A stretch of 64,000 nucleotides of DNA from Natronobacillus azotifigens (GCF_026805325.1 NZ_JAPRAT010000001.1:62001-126000); one strand, 5' to 3'; numbered from the stretch's first letter, positions 55,725-64,000 are shown. A program made the numbers and translations. The notes: generated by a model not told the origin, from the sequence alone.

Positions 55725-57332
55725 ATGAATAATTATTTACATCATCCACACCCAGCGAAACGTGTGACTACATTTGCGAAAAAAGGAATGGTAGCTACTT
55801 CACAACCGTTAGCTGCTGAAGTGGGTCGCGATATACTGAAACAAGGAGGAAATGCGGTAGATGCAGCGATTGCAACTGCAGCTGCTTTAACCGTACTTGA
55901 ACCTACTTCGAATGGAATTGGTAGCGATGCATTTGCACTAGTTTGGATCAAAGACAAATTGTATGGGTTAAATGCAAGCGGGCGGTCGCCAGAATCCATA
56001 ACAATTGAGAAAGTAAAAGAACAAGGACATGAAAAGATGCCGTTATTCGGTTGGATACCGGTTACTGTACCAGGCGCCCCGGGGGCATGGGCGGAACTGT
56101 CCGAGCGGTTTGGTAAACTTCCATTAACGGAGGTGTTAAAACCTGCGATCGATTATGCAGAAGAAGGTTACCCAATTAGCCCTGTACTAGGTGATATGTG
56201 GAACCGTGCGTATAAACGTTATAAACAAGAGTTTACGGATCCTATGTTTGCACACTGGTTTGATACCTTTGCACCAAATGGTAGGTCCCCACAAATTGGT
56301 GAAATGTGGCGATCACCAGGGCATGCAAGTACCTTACGAGAAATAGCAGAGACCAAAGCAGAAAGTTTTTATCGAGGAAAGCTAGCTAAAAAAATTGCAG
56401 CAGAGTCCACGTTACATAAGGGTTTTTTGACTGAAGCTGATTTAGCTACATTTAAACCAGTGTGGGTTGATCCGATTAAAGTAAGTTATCGAGGTTATGA
56501 GGTTTGGGAAATTCCGCCGAATGGGCAAGGGATTGTTGCATTATTGGGCTTGAATATTTTGAAAGAATGGTCTTTTGAAGACGCCGAATCAGTTGAGCGG
56601 TATCACAAACAAATCGAGGCAATCAAATTAGCATTTGCAGATGGACAAAAATATGTTACCGACCCAGAGCAAATGAAATCTTCTGTCGAAGGACTTTTGT
56701 CAGAGCAATATGCGAAAAAACGTCGGAATTTAATTGGGGAAGAAGCATTAATGCCTGAACCGGGTACGCCACCAAGTGGAGGTACAGTGTATTTAGCTAC
56801 TGCCGACGATGATGGGAATATGGTATCCTTTATTCAAAGTAATTATATGGGATTCGGATCAGGAATCGTTGTACCGGGTACTGGAATTTCTTTGCAAAAT
56901 AGGGGAGCAGATTTTTCTCTAGATAAAACGCATGATAACTCACTAGCTGGTGGTAAACGCACGTACCATACGATTATACCTGGCTTCTTGACGAAAGATG
57001 ATCAAGCAGTGGGGCCGTTTGGGGTAATGGGTGGCTACATGCAACCACAAGGGCATCTACAGGTAATTATGAATACGATTGACTTTGCAATGAATCCCCA
57101 AGCAGCTCTAGACGCACCACGTTGGCAATGGATGGAAAGTAAGAAAGTTCTTGTAGAGCCGACATTTCCGGTTGCCACAGCCCAAGCGTTAGCAAGAAAA
57201 GGTCATCAGATTCAGATCGCCTTAGAGTCTGTTAGCTTTGGTCGTGGTCAAATCATTTGGCGTGACCCCAAGACAGGGGTACTTCAAGGAGGAACAGAAT
57301 CTCGAACTGATGGTGCCATTGCAGCTTGGTAA
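55725..57332 (+). CDS. Gamma-glutamyltransferase family protein, YwrD type
   Basis: A 535-aa N-terminal-nucleophile hydrolase. The large-subunit part begins VATSQPLAAEVGRDILKQGGNAVDAAIA; the autoprocessing nucleophile is the Thr of PPSGGTVYLATAD (about 354), followed by the GAD loop region (NRGADFSL) and GGKRTYHTIIPG. There is no signal peptide, as in YwrD of B. subtilis, so it probably acts in the cytoplasm on glutathione-like or gamma-glutamyl compounds. The missing N-terminal export signal distinguishes it from secreted Ggt. A terminator follows. Confidence 0.88.
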   Translation: MNNYLHHPHPAKRVTTFAKKGMVATSQPLAAEVGRDILKQGGNAVDAAIATAAALTVLEPTSNGIGSDAFALVWIKDKLYGLNASGRSPESITIEKVKEQGHEKMPLFGWIPVTVPGAPGAWAELSERFGKLPLTEVLKPAIDYAEEGYPISPVLGDMWNRAYKRYKQEFTDPMFAHWFDTFAPNGRSPQIGEMWRSPGHASTLREIAETKAESFYRGKLAKKIAAESTLHKGFLTEADLATFKPVWVDPIKVSYRGYEVWEIPPNGQGIVALLGLNILKEWSFEDAESVERYHKQIEAIKLAFADGQKYVTDPEQMKSSVEGLLSEQYAKKRRNLIGEEALMPEPGTPPSGGTVYLATADDDGNMVSFIQSNYMGFGSGIVVPGTGISLQNRGADFSLDKTHDNSLAGGKRTYHTIIPGFLTKDDQAVGPFGVMGGYMQPQGHLQVIMNTIDFAMNPQAALDAPRWQWMESKKVLVEPTFPVATAQALARKGHQIQIALESVSFGRGQIIWRDPKTGVLQGGTESRTDGAIAAW

Positions 57333-57358
57333 ATAAAATCGATCAGTTTTTCACGAAT

Positions 57359-57394
57359 AAAAGAAATCCCTATAACGATAGGCGATTTCTTTTG
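57359..57394 (+). terminator. Intrinsic terminator after the gamma-glutamyltransferase gene
   Basis: AAAAGAAATC / GATTTCTTTT with partial inner pairing is followed by TG. From here to 57668 I see no supported gene. Confidence 0.75.
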
Positions 57395-57668
57395 TTCCAT
57401 TCATACTTAATATCTTTAGAGGTCAATCGTACCGGAAATAAGATCATGGATTGCGAGCTTATCTCGGTGCAAGCTTTGACAAATATGCTAGCAATGATAC
57501 TGATGCGCCAAAGGTGATTATGTACACGGGATCCGAAACCTAGTTCACATGCTAAAATCATTAAAAAGGTAACCTCACTATCGTAACGATCTGTTAATGT
57601 CAATTATAATAAAAAGAAGATTTGTTTGTTGAAAACAGTATTTATTTCAAATGGCCTAATTATATAGG

Positions 57669-58032
57669 CGAAAGATGTCGTTTCGACGAGGTTGTAACTC
57701 TTTTTATGGCTTAACCTAGGCGAAAGAGGTGGTTTCGACGAGGTTGCAGCTCTTTTTATGGCTTAACCTAGGCGAAAGAGGTGGTTTCGACGAGGTTGCA
57801 GCTCTTTTTATGGCTTAACCTAGGCGAAAGAGGTGGTTTCGATGAGGTTGCAGCTCATTTTATGGCTTAACCTAGGCGAAAGAGGTGGTTTCGATGAGGT
57901 TGTAACTCTTTTTATGGCTTAACCTAGGTGAAAGAGGTCGTTTCAACGAGGTTAGGTGCATTTTCTGCCCGCAACCTAAGCGAGATCAGCAATCTTGACC
58001 AGGTTAGCGTTATCTCCTGCCCTTAACCTAGG
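57669..58032 (+). repeat. Tandem array of seven 52-bp units with an internal hairpin
   Basis: The motif AACCTAGG recurs at 57713, 57765, 57817, 57869, 57921, 57973 (AACCTAAG) and 58025, exactly 52 bp apart. Each unit also contains AGGTT 28 bp after AACCT, with CGAAA/TTTCG between, so AACCT-CGAAA-loop-TTTCG-AGGTT can fold. In the unit starting 57921 the inner stem is TGAAA/TTTCA, and in the unit starting 57973 it is CGAGAT/ATCTTG, compensatory changes that keep pairing. The two central units are identical; outer units diverge without changing length. No spacers, so not CRISPR. It lies between the gamma-glutamyltransferase and antiporter genes. Confidence 0.92.
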
Positions 58033-58262
58033 TGAAAAACTCGCCTTAAAAAAGTTACAGTATTTTTTGATCCCCATCCTCACGTTAACATCATTAAAGT
58101 GAGAAGAAAAATCATTTACTAAGCTGTTTGTGTCAATGCTTTGTTATCGGGTAGAATAGCTATGTATTGATAATTAGGTGGTAAGCTGTTCGATTATAAA
58201 ATAGTTTGAATAGGCAATATACATAATTATAGTATAAAAAATTTCAAGTAGAGGTGCAGGCT

Positions 58263-59447
58263 ATGTTAGAAAGTTTAGCAATGCTATTGATTTTTGGATT
58301 TATAGCAGCAAAGTTAATTAGTTTATTACGGTTACCCGGATTGCTAGGTATGCTAATCGTCGGTGTTGTATTTGGTCCTTATGTTTTTAATTGGATCAAT
58401 TCGGATATGTTGCAGATCTCACAAGATTTACGGGCCCTAGCCCTGATTATTATTTTACTACGCGCGGGACTTGGTTTGAAGCGCGAAAACTTAGCGAAAG
58501 TTGGGGGCGTGGCATTACGCATTAGTAGCATTCCTTGTATTTTGGAAGGATTAACAGTGCTTGGTATATCGTATTTTTTACTGGACCTTAGTTTTGCTGA
58601 AGCGGGTATGCTTGGTTTTGTTTTAGCGGCTGTGTCTCCAGCAGTTGTTGTGCCGGGAATGTTAGAGTTAAAAGAAAAAGGTTATGGTGATGATAAACAA
58701 ATACCAACTCTATTGTTGGCAGGAACGTCCATCGATGACGTGTTTGCGATTACCTTGTTTACTTTTTTTCTCGGGTTAGGCGTATCGGGTGATTCAAATG
58801 TGTTTGTTGAATTAGGGAAAATCCCACTTAGTATTGGGGCTGGAATTCTTGGAGGAGTTCTTGTAGCTGTTGTTTTACTTTATATATTCCGTGTCAAAGG
58901 TTTTACAAATAGAAATACGGAACAACTATTACTGTTGTTAGCATTGTCTATTTTGTATTTTGAATTTGGTGAATGGATTGGTATAGCTAGCTTGTTAGGT
59001 GTAATGACAATTGGTCTTATCATTTTAGAAAAGCGTAGCAAAACAGCGATTCTCTTTTCAGAAAAATTAGCTAAAGTATGGGTGTTTGCTCAAATTATCC
59101 TGTTCTCTCTAGTTGGTGCCGAGGTAAACATAGAGGTAGCTGTTGAAGCTGGTTTATTAGGTGTCGTTATTATTGCAGTTGGATTAATTGGTCGTAGTAT
59201 TGGTGTGATGATTGCAACAATTGGATCCAATTTAAATAAGAAAGAAAGAATATTTTGTATGATTGCATATTCTCCAAAAGCAACAGTCCAAGCAGCTATT
59301 GGATCTTTACCACTTGCAGCTGGAGTTGCAGCTGGGAATGTGATTTTAGCGATTGCTGTTCTATCGATTCTTATCACCGCACCACTTGGGGCAATTGGCA
59401 TAAAATTTTTCGCACCGCGGCTATTACAACAAGGATCTGTATCTTGA
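58263..59447 (+). CDS. Cation:proton antiporter (CPA2 / Kef-type)
   Basis: A 394-aa membrane protein with about 12-13 hydrophobic segments in the Na+/H+ exchanger fold (LLRLPGLLGMLIVGVVFGP; LLAGTSIDDVFAI carries the conserved acidic pair of the ion site; AYSPKATVQAAIGSLP near the end). No KTN/TrkA domain is attached. It would exchange Na+ or K+ for protons, relevant to salt or alkaline life. The start at 58263 fits AGAGGTG; a GTG at 58254 overlaps that site. Confidence 0.88.
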   Translation: MLESLAMLLIFGFIAAKLISLLRLPGLLGMLIVGVVFGPYVFNWINSDMLQISQDLRALALIIILLRAGLGLKRENLAKVGGVALRISSIPCILEGLTVLGISYFLLDLSFAEAGMLGFVLAAVSPAVVVPGMLELKEKGYGDDKQIPTLLLAGTSIDDVFAITLFTFFLGLGVSGDSNVFVELGKIPLSIGAGILGGVLVAVVLLYIFRVKGFTNRNTEQLLLLLALSILYFEFGEWIGIASLLGVMTIGLIILEKRSKTAILFSEKLAKVWVFAQIILFSLVGAEVNIEVAVEAGLLGVVIIAVGLIGRSIGVMIATIGSNLNKKERIFCMIAYSPKATVQAAIGSLPLAAGVAAGNVILAIAVLSILITAPLGAIGIKFFAPRLLQQGSVS

Positions 59448-59561
59448 TTTTCATCGATCGATACGCTCGCTTATAATTCAGAAGATTTTTTTCTTTTTAA
59501 AAATTAATGCGTACAAAACCACTTCCTATTTCGTATAATAGAAAGAAATGGGGGGGATTGA

Positions 59562-60104
59562 ATGTTTATTCATGAAATTGAGCCTGGTTTAGCATTGAAA
59601 TTAATTGATTATCAAGATACTGACCGATTATACAACTTGATCCATCGTTCACGAACTTTTTTACGTAGGTGGTTAGCATGGGTAGATCATACAACGAAGC
59701 CGGCAGATACCTATTCCTTTGTGGACGCCTCACTCAAAGGATATGTAGAACGTAAAAGTTTAACCACGGTAATTTTATATGACCACGAAATTGCTGGTGT
59801 AGTGAGTTTCCATGCGATTGATTGGCAAAATAAAAAAGCAGAAATAGGGTATTGGCTTGGAGAGGATTATGCTGGAAAAGGGATTATGCCGAAAGCAGTA
59901 TCTGCTCTAATTGATTATGCGTTTTTTGAATTGTTACTCAATCGTGTTGAAATCCGGGCAGCGGTATTTAACAAATCTAGTCGTCGAGTTGCTGAGAAAT
60001 TAAACTTTGTGGAAGAAGGTACAATTCGGGGAGCAGAATGGTTAGGGGATCATTTTGTTGATCACGTCGTCTATGGGATGTTAGTTAGAGATTGGGTGAA
60101 GTAG
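59562..60104 (+). CDS. GNAT acetyltransferase, RimJ/RimL-like
   Basis: A 180-aa member of the ribosomal-protein-alanine N-acetyltransferase-like branch (B. subtilis YdaF resembles it closely). Features include IGYWLGEDYAGKGIMPKAV, the acetyl-CoA loop, and VEIRAAVFNKSSRRVAEKLNFVEEGTIRGAEW. The target is not certain. The GGGGGG site precedes the ATG. An inverted palindromic element begins 2 bp after the stop. Confidence 0.87.
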   Translation: MFIHEIEPGLALKLIDYQDTDRLYNLIHRSRTFLRRWLAWVDHTTKPADTYSFVDASLKGYVERKSLTTVILYDHEIAGVVSFHAIDWQNKKAEIGYWLGEDYAGKGIMPKAVSALIDYAFFELLLNRVEIRAAVFNKSSRRVAEKLNFVEEGTIRGAEWLGDHFVDHVVYGMLVRDWVK

Positions 60105-60106
60105 AA

Positions 60107-60258
60107 ATAAAGTGAAACTTCAATCAAAAGGGGTTCTTAGGTATTCTCCACTGATTGTTAGCTGAACCATTCGAGGTGCTAGCGTCCATTACTCTCATTT
60201 AAACAACTTGATATTCTCGTTGTTTTGAAGTGGGAGTCTTACGGACGGTTGCTCCGGG
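60107..60258 (-). mobile_element. PATE-like palindromic element, copy 16 (the only inverted copy)
   Basis: Read on the minus strand: after TTTTAT, CCCGGAGCAACCGTCCGTAAG, the left stem, GCACCTCGAATGGTTCAGC, the right hairpin, GATTGAAGTTTCACTTTAT. The remaining gap to 60403 has no gene. Confidence 0.93.
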
Positions 60259-60402
60259 ATAAAATCGGATTTTTTCACTAGTTCCAGCATTGTCTGGGAC
60301 TTTTCCTTTTCTAAAAAGCACTGAGATATACTTGCATGTATGGGAGATAAAATGACAGAATGAAGATAATGGATATTACGAAAAGAAAGTTGGCATCGTA
60401 TT

Positions 60403-61281
60403 ATGGATAAACAAATGAATGGACAACAGTTTAAGGTGACAGAATCTTCTTTACTGTTAGCTTTTTTATTACAAGTAGTGGATCGAGGAAGGAATTATAC
60501 GAAAGCAATTCTTGCACGAGGACAAGTACTAGTGGACGGAGAGGTTGAGACGGCTTATAATTATGCACTTGAACCAGGTCAACAAGTAACCATTCTAAAA
60601 CAAGCACCACGAACAGAAAAACTAAATGGTGTAAAAATACTTTATGAAGACGATGATCTGATTGTGGTGAACAAAACTGCTGGATTATTGACGATAGCTA
60701 CTGGTAAAGACCAACAGCCAACTGCTTATCGTGAATTAAATAGTTATGTACGTAAAAAAAATTCAGCGAATCGTATTTTTATTGTTCATCGATTGGATCG
60801 AGATACTTCAGGCGTGATGGTTTTTGCTAAAAATGAAAAAACTAAGCACAAGTTACAGAATAATTGGAAGCAAGTCGTTGAAGAACGTACATATATTGCT
60901 TTGGTAGAAGGAGAAGTAAAGCAAACTAAAGGTACGATAACTTCGTGGTTAAAAGAAACAAAAACACATCAAATGTATGTGAGCCAATCAACAAACGGAG
61001 CAAAGCAAGCAATTTTGCATTATGAAAGGATTCAAACAAATCGGCAATTTTCTTTATTGGCTGTTCAACTAGAGACAGGTCGAAAAAATCAAATCCGTGT
61101 TCAATTGGCTCATATTGGTCATCCAATTGTGGGAGATAAAAAGTATTTCTCTAAATCAAACATACTTGGTCGGTTAGGACTACATGCAAAAGTATTAGCG
61201 TTTACTCATCCGACAACAAAGGAACAACTTCGATTTGAAGCGAACGTTCCAGATCTATTTTTTCAGAAATCGAAAGGATGA
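60403..61281 (+). CDS. RluA-family pseudouridine synthase
   Basis: Isomerises uridines in rRNA or tRNA. The 292-aa protein has an S4-like N-terminal region (about 15-65) and the RluA signature HRLDRDTSG (129-137) with catalytic Asp132, then LETGRKNQIRVQLAHIGHPIVGD. Typical length for the RluD/YhcT/YjbO group; the target base cannot be assigned. No strong ribosome-binding site precedes the ATG at 60403. Its stop overlaps an ATG of the next frame, but that gene probably starts 9 bp after the stop. Confidence 0.9.
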   Translation: MDKQMNGQQFKVTESSLLLAFLLQVVDRGRNYTKAILARGQVLVDGEVETAYNYALEPGQQVTILKQAPRTEKLNGVKILYEDDDLIVVNKTAGLLTIATGKDQQPTAYRELNSYVRKKNSANRIFIVHRLDRDTSGVMVFAKNEKTKHKLQNNWKQVVEERTYIALVEGEVKQTKGTITSWLKETKTHQMYVSQSTNGAKQAILHYERIQTNRQFSLLAVQLETGRKNQIRVQLAHIGHPIVGDKKYFSKSNILGRLGLHAKVLAFTHPTTKEQLRFEANVPDLFFQKSKG

Positions 61282-61289
61282 AGACAACG

Positions 61290-61520
61290 ATGTATATATC
61301 GATCAAAGAGACTGCTGATTATTTAGAGATCAGCGAACCGGAAGTACGCCAGTTGATTTTCCAACAAAAGATTCGGGCACTTTATGATGGAGAAAATTAT
61401 TTATTAAATAAAGATCAGTTTCAAACCCATCAAAAGCAGATGGAGAAGTACAGACAAATGATGCAAGAATATCTGCAAGAACCGATCCCAGAAGACATTG
61501 ATATTAAAGACGAGGATTAA
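61290..61520 (+). CDS. Small helix-turn-helix (excisionase/MerR-like) protein
   Basis: A 76-aa protein. MYISIKETADYLEISEPEVRQLIFQQKIRALYDGENY-type sequence is the winged HTH of the excisionase/MerR-like family (HTH_17), followed by a helical tail. It follows the pseudouridine synthase gene closely and uses AAAGGA at its end; an in-frame ATG at 61278 abuts that site, so 61290 is preferred. No integrase is near, so it is more likely a small regulator than a phage excisionase. Confidence 0.78.
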   Translation: MYISIKETADYLEISEPEVRQLIFQQKIRALYDGENYLLNKDQFQTHQKQMEKYRQMMQEYLQEPIPEDIDIKDED

Positions 61521-61522
61521 TG

Positions 61523-61562
61523 AAAAAACTCAAGAATCATAATTTGATTCTTGAGTTTTTTT
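61523..61562 (+). terminator. Intrinsic terminator after the small HTH gene
   Basis: AAAACTCAAGAATCA / TGATTCTTGAGTTTT is a perfect stem with T-tract. Confidence 0.93.
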
Positions 61563-61713
61563 ATACTTAAGAAACAGAAAGCAAATGATGATATAGGACC
61601 ATAGAAATCACGATCTCCGCCCTAAGTCTGAGAAAATTTCCAACTAGTGATGGTTTCTATTATTTTCAAGTTATTATATAATATATGTTATTAATCTAGT
61701 AAAGGATGGTTGA

Positions 61714-62709
61714 ATGGATTCTATTATTGAAGTGTCTGGGATAACAAAAGTTTATCAAAAAAGAAAAACAAAGGAAAAGATTCAAGCAGTAGATAACATT
61801 TCCTTTCAAGTGAAGCGTGGAGAAATCATTGGTTTGCTTGGACCCAATGGTGCTGGTAAGACAACAACAATAAAAATGATCTGTGGATTATTAAAACCAG
61901 ATAGCGGACAAATTTTGATTAATGGTGTAGATAACGAAAAACATCGACTTCGTGCCTTAACACATATTAGTGCGGTGTTAGAGGGAAGTAGAAATTTATA
62001 TTGGCGATTAACAGTAAGAGAAAACCTTGAATATTTTGCAGGTAATCGTGGAGTATCGCGAAAAAATGTAGCAAGTAGAGTGGAAGATTTGTTGCAAAAA
62101 TTTCGTTTAAAAGATAAGGAAACGGAATTAGTAAACCGTTTATCTCGCGGGATGCAACAAAAACTTGCCATTGCAGTTGCAATGTTAGCTGATACAGAAG
62201 TTATTTTATTAGATGAACCAACATTGGGCTTGGATATTGAAACGGGATATGAAGTTAGAGAAATTTTAAAAGCGATCGCCAAAGAAGAGAATCGCACAGT
62301 CATTATTAGTTCCCATGACATGGACGTTATTCAGGATATATGCGAAAGAACGATTATTATTAATCAAGGAAAAGTAGTGACCGATGATCGAATTGAGGAT
62401 TTATTAAAATTATTTGAAGTGCGTTCCTACACGATTACATTAGGTGAGCATTTAAATGAGAAACAGGAGCATTTAATCAAGGAAAGATTTCTTGATTATC
62501 AATACGAATCCAATCGAATACAACCAAAGCTTAGTGTTGAGTTATTGAAAACGGAAGATATTTATCAATTATTTGACATATTAAAGCTGAACGAAACACC
62601 TGTGGAAGCAATTGATCGAGAAATAATTCAATTCGAGCAAGTTTTTATGAAAATAGTAAAGGGGGAAACAACTAATGGAGTGGATCAAGTCAAATCTCAA
62701 TCTGTTTAA
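61714..62709 (+). CDS. ABC-2-type transporter ATP-binding protein
   Basis: A 331-aa exporter ATPase (DrrA/NodI-like). GPNGAGKT (Walker A, about 46-53), LSRGMQQKLA (signature, with R replacing the first G), LLDEPTLGLD (Walker B) and SSHDMD (switch His) are present. A C-terminal extension of about 110 aa may contact the permease. AAAGGATG precedes the ATG. It overlaps the permease gene by 35 bp. The substrate is unknown. Confidence 0.9.
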   Translation: MDSIIEVSGITKVYQKRKTKEKIQAVDNISFQVKRGEIIGLLGPNGAGKTTTIKMICGLLKPDSGQILINGVDNEKHRLRALTHISAVLEGSRNLYWRLTVRENLEYFAGNRGVSRKNVASRVEDLLQKFRLKDKETELVNRLSRGMQQKLAIAVAMLADTEVILLDEPTLGLDIETGYEVREILKAIAKEENRTVIISSHDMDVIQDICERTIIINQGKVVTDDRIEDLLKLFEVRSYTITLGEHLNEKQEHLIKERFLDYQYESNRIQPKLSVELLKTEDIYQLFDILKLNETPVEAIDREIIQFEQVFMKIVKGETTNGVDQVKSQSV

Positions 62710-63460
62710 AGCGAACTTTCGTAAGGAGACCATTGAATTAAGACGTTATTTACCGAATACAATCGCTATGTTATTAACGGTTTATATAATTTTTATGGCG
62801 ATGTTTGCTGGGATCCACTCGGTAGGAGCCCCCGGAACTGTTGATGCAACCATTCAAAATACGATAGTGAACTATATCTTTTGGTATCTAACCATAACCA
62901 TTGTCAATGGCCAAGGATATGAGATTCTTACGGAAGCTACTCGAGGAACATTTGAACAGCTAGGAATGTCACCTAGTGGTATTTGGAGGATCTTATCAGC
63001 AAGACTATTGGCGCAAGGAATATTAACGGCGGCGATGATGATTGTCTTACTTTATTTGTCTATGTTAACAACTGGTCAATCGTTAAATGTTGATTTTGTA
63101 ACAATCATACCGATTTTCTTACTTACTTGTATTAGCATGTTCGGTCTGTCGTTCATTATTGCTGGATTAACAGTAATTGTGAAGCAAATCCAAGCTTTTT
63201 TACAGATCTTTCAATTTGTTCTAGCAGCGTTAACGTTTGTTTCCCTGTCTAGAGCCCCATTTCTTGTGTTTTTTCCTATTACGAAAGGCGTGGATATGAT
63301 TCGTGCAGTGATGGTAGAAGGGCTAACACTTAATGAATTAGGTTTCTCAAATTTCCTCGTATTAACTACAAATGCACTTGTCTATTTCATCATTGGATTA
63401 GCTACTTACTTATATTGTGAACGTTATGCAATGAAAAAAGGGTTGTTAGCTCATTATTAA
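62675..63460 (+). CDS. ABC-2-type transporter permease
   Basis: A 261-aa membrane protein with six hydrophobic segments, typical of ABC-2 permeases, paired with the preceding ATPase (GGGGG site inside that gene). GTFEQLGMSPSGIWRIL resembles the conserved cytoplasmic loop of this family. The pair could export a drug, lipid or peptide. A strong terminator follows. Confidence 0.87.
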   Translation: MEWIKSNLNLFKANFRKETIELRRYLPNTIAMLLTVYIIFMAMFAGIHSVGAPGTVDATIQNTIVNYIFWYLTITIVNGQGYEILTEATRGTFEQLGMSPSGIWRILSARLLAQGILTAAMMIVLLYLSMLTTGQSLNVDFVTIIPIFLLTCISMFGLSFIIAGLTVIVKQIQAFLQIFQFVLAALTFVSLSRAPFLVFFPITKGVDMIRAVMVEGLTLNELGFSNFLVLTTNALVYFIIGLATYLYCERYAMKKGLLAHY

Positions 63461-63484
63461 TAGATCGTTTGATTGAATCATAAC

Positions 63485-63520
63485 AAAAAGGTTTCTGTCC
63501 ATGTGACGGAAACCTTTTTT
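63485..63520 (+). terminator. Intrinsic terminator after the ABC-2 operon
   Basis: AAAAAGGTTTC / GAAACCTTTTTT with an 11-nt loop. Confidence 0.9.
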
Positions 63521-63900
63521 ACAAGATAAGAAAGTTAAAAATTAGCTTTATAGCGATATTTATCACGGAGCAATCGTCCGTAAGACTCCCATTTCAAAAC
63601 AACGAGAATATCAAGTTGTTTAAGTGGGAGTAACGGACGCTAGCACCCCAAATGGTTCAAGGGCCTTTAGGGCTAACAATCAGTGGGGGAATATCTAAAA
63701 ACCTAAAAACCTCCACTGAATGAAGTTTCACTTTATCGTTGTTAAATCTTAAAGATGCAAAAGATTTTCTAGTATAACAGTAGGATCTACCGTTTTACTT
63801 ATTGGAAAGTGTCACACTATAGCTTGTCACCATTAACCCCTTTCCGAATATATCTTCTTATTGTTTTTTTAAAGGACCGGGTGAACTTTTTCGGTTTTTC
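63521..63900 (+). repeat. Dispersed repeat R3, copy C, split by a palindromic element
   Basis: The left arm (ACAAGATAAGAAAGTTAAAAA, GCGATATTTAT) and the right arm (63737-63900: AAAGATTTTCTAGTATAACAG, TTACTTATTGGAAAG, CTATAGCTTGTCA, ATTGTTTTTTTAAAGGACC) match the uninterrupted copy B at 44147. Element copy 17 lies between them. No gene follows to the window end. Confidence 0.78.
63564..63736 (+). mobile_element. PATE-like palindromic element, copy 17 (full)
   Basis: 173 bp after TTTAT: CACGGAGCAATCGTCCGTAAG, a complete left stem, CACCCCAAATGGTTCAAGGG, a reduced middle hairpin, the right hairpin with a small internal duplication (CTAAAAACCTAAAAAC), and TGAAGTTTCACTTTAT. Confidence 0.93.
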
Positions 63901-64000
63901 TTCTAATCTGTTTACCTTGGATTTTTTGCAAAAAAAGCAGTCGGATTATATTCTCCACAAGAAAAAAATACAAGAAGTAGAGAAGTCCTTCCTCCCAGTA

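Noticed and set aside
57326..57603. Short open frames on both strands after the gamma-glutamyltransferase gene
   Set aside because: Neither has a start signal. One plus-strand frame of about 30 codons (AYLGASFDKYASNDTDAPKV) looks coding-like and might be a gene remnant, but I could not link it to any family.
57669..58032. CRISPR array
   Set aside because: The units are contiguous 52-bp repeats with no unique spacers, and no cas genes are present in the window.
61290..61520. Phage excisionase as sign of a prophage
   Set aside because: There is no integrase, attachment site or phage gene nearby; the HTH family is also common among host regulators.
2470..63736. Palindromic elements as ordinary MITEs with target-site duplications
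   Set aside because: The TTTAT at the right end is part of the element, while left flanks vary (TTGAT, TGTAT, CTTAT) and do not match it, so no true duplication exists.

Overview
The window is low-GC Firmicutes DNA. Strong GGAGG ribosome-binding sites with mixed ATG/GTG/TTG starts, CcpA- and CodY-like operators, a sigma-D-like promoter and many genes recognisable from Bacillus (ypcP, yppG, ywrD, cwlK, glgBCDAP types) point to a motile member of the Bacillaceae. The gene set and repeat families suggest the Gracilibacillus/Oceanobacillus/Amphibacillus side of that family, but the genus is a guess. I saw no rRNA, tRNA, prophage or CRISPR.

Layout. 1-1114 is the start of an oligopeptide ABC operon on the minus strand. 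1530-5699 holds a ketopantoate-reductase-like gene and a TPP-riboswitch-controlled thiYXZ pyrimidine-precursor transporter. 5817-16360 is a mixed stretch: VOC protein, TraB/GumN lipoprotein, PAS-GGDEF-EAL protein, chemoreceptor, six-LysM wall protein, two short-chain dehydrogenases and a previously hidden 54-aa gene. 16450-23810 holds a very large LacI-sensor/GGDEF/EAL fusion, a CwlK-like peptidase, ilvD, a ZIP transporter and a small Cys-rich protein. 24057-34646 is a complete glycogen cluster (glgBCDAP) with divergent pullulanase. 34848-40146 has a diguanylate cyclase pair and a maltose phosphorylase/beta-phosphoglucomutase pair. 40869-49607 has a SWIM-SNF2 helicase, a second chemoreceptor and a DinG-type Fe-S helicase. 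50066-63460 has a secreted beta-helix/ricin lectin protein, small membrane proteins, YpcP exonuclease, a YppG-like protein, a YwrD-type gamma-glutamyltransferase, a CPA2 antiporter, a GNAT, an RluA pseudouridine synthase and an ABC-2 exporter.

Metabolic theme. Glycogen synthesis and breakdown, debranching by pullulanase and phosphorolysis of maltose form a coherent intracellular alpha-glucan economy. Three cyclic-di-GMP enzymes sit around it; one is fused to a LacI-type sugar-binding domain and has a perfect CcpA (cre) site in its leader.

The most unusual feature is not a gene. At least 17 intact or decayed copies of a palindrome-rich element of about 120-176 bp lie in this 64 kb, 16 of them in the same orientation whatever the direction of nearby genes. 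Intact copies sit directly 3' of TTTAT or TTGAT, have hairpins near both ends, lose hairpins as modules and lack target duplications. This is what is expected of a non-autonomous IS200/IS605-type (PATE-like) single-strand transposon family. Copies lie in a sigma-D leader, supply the C-terminus of one protein, and sit within copies of other repeats. Separately, 57669-58032 is an exact 52-bp-period array of seven units whose internal hairpin shows compensatory base changes. Three further repeat families are present.
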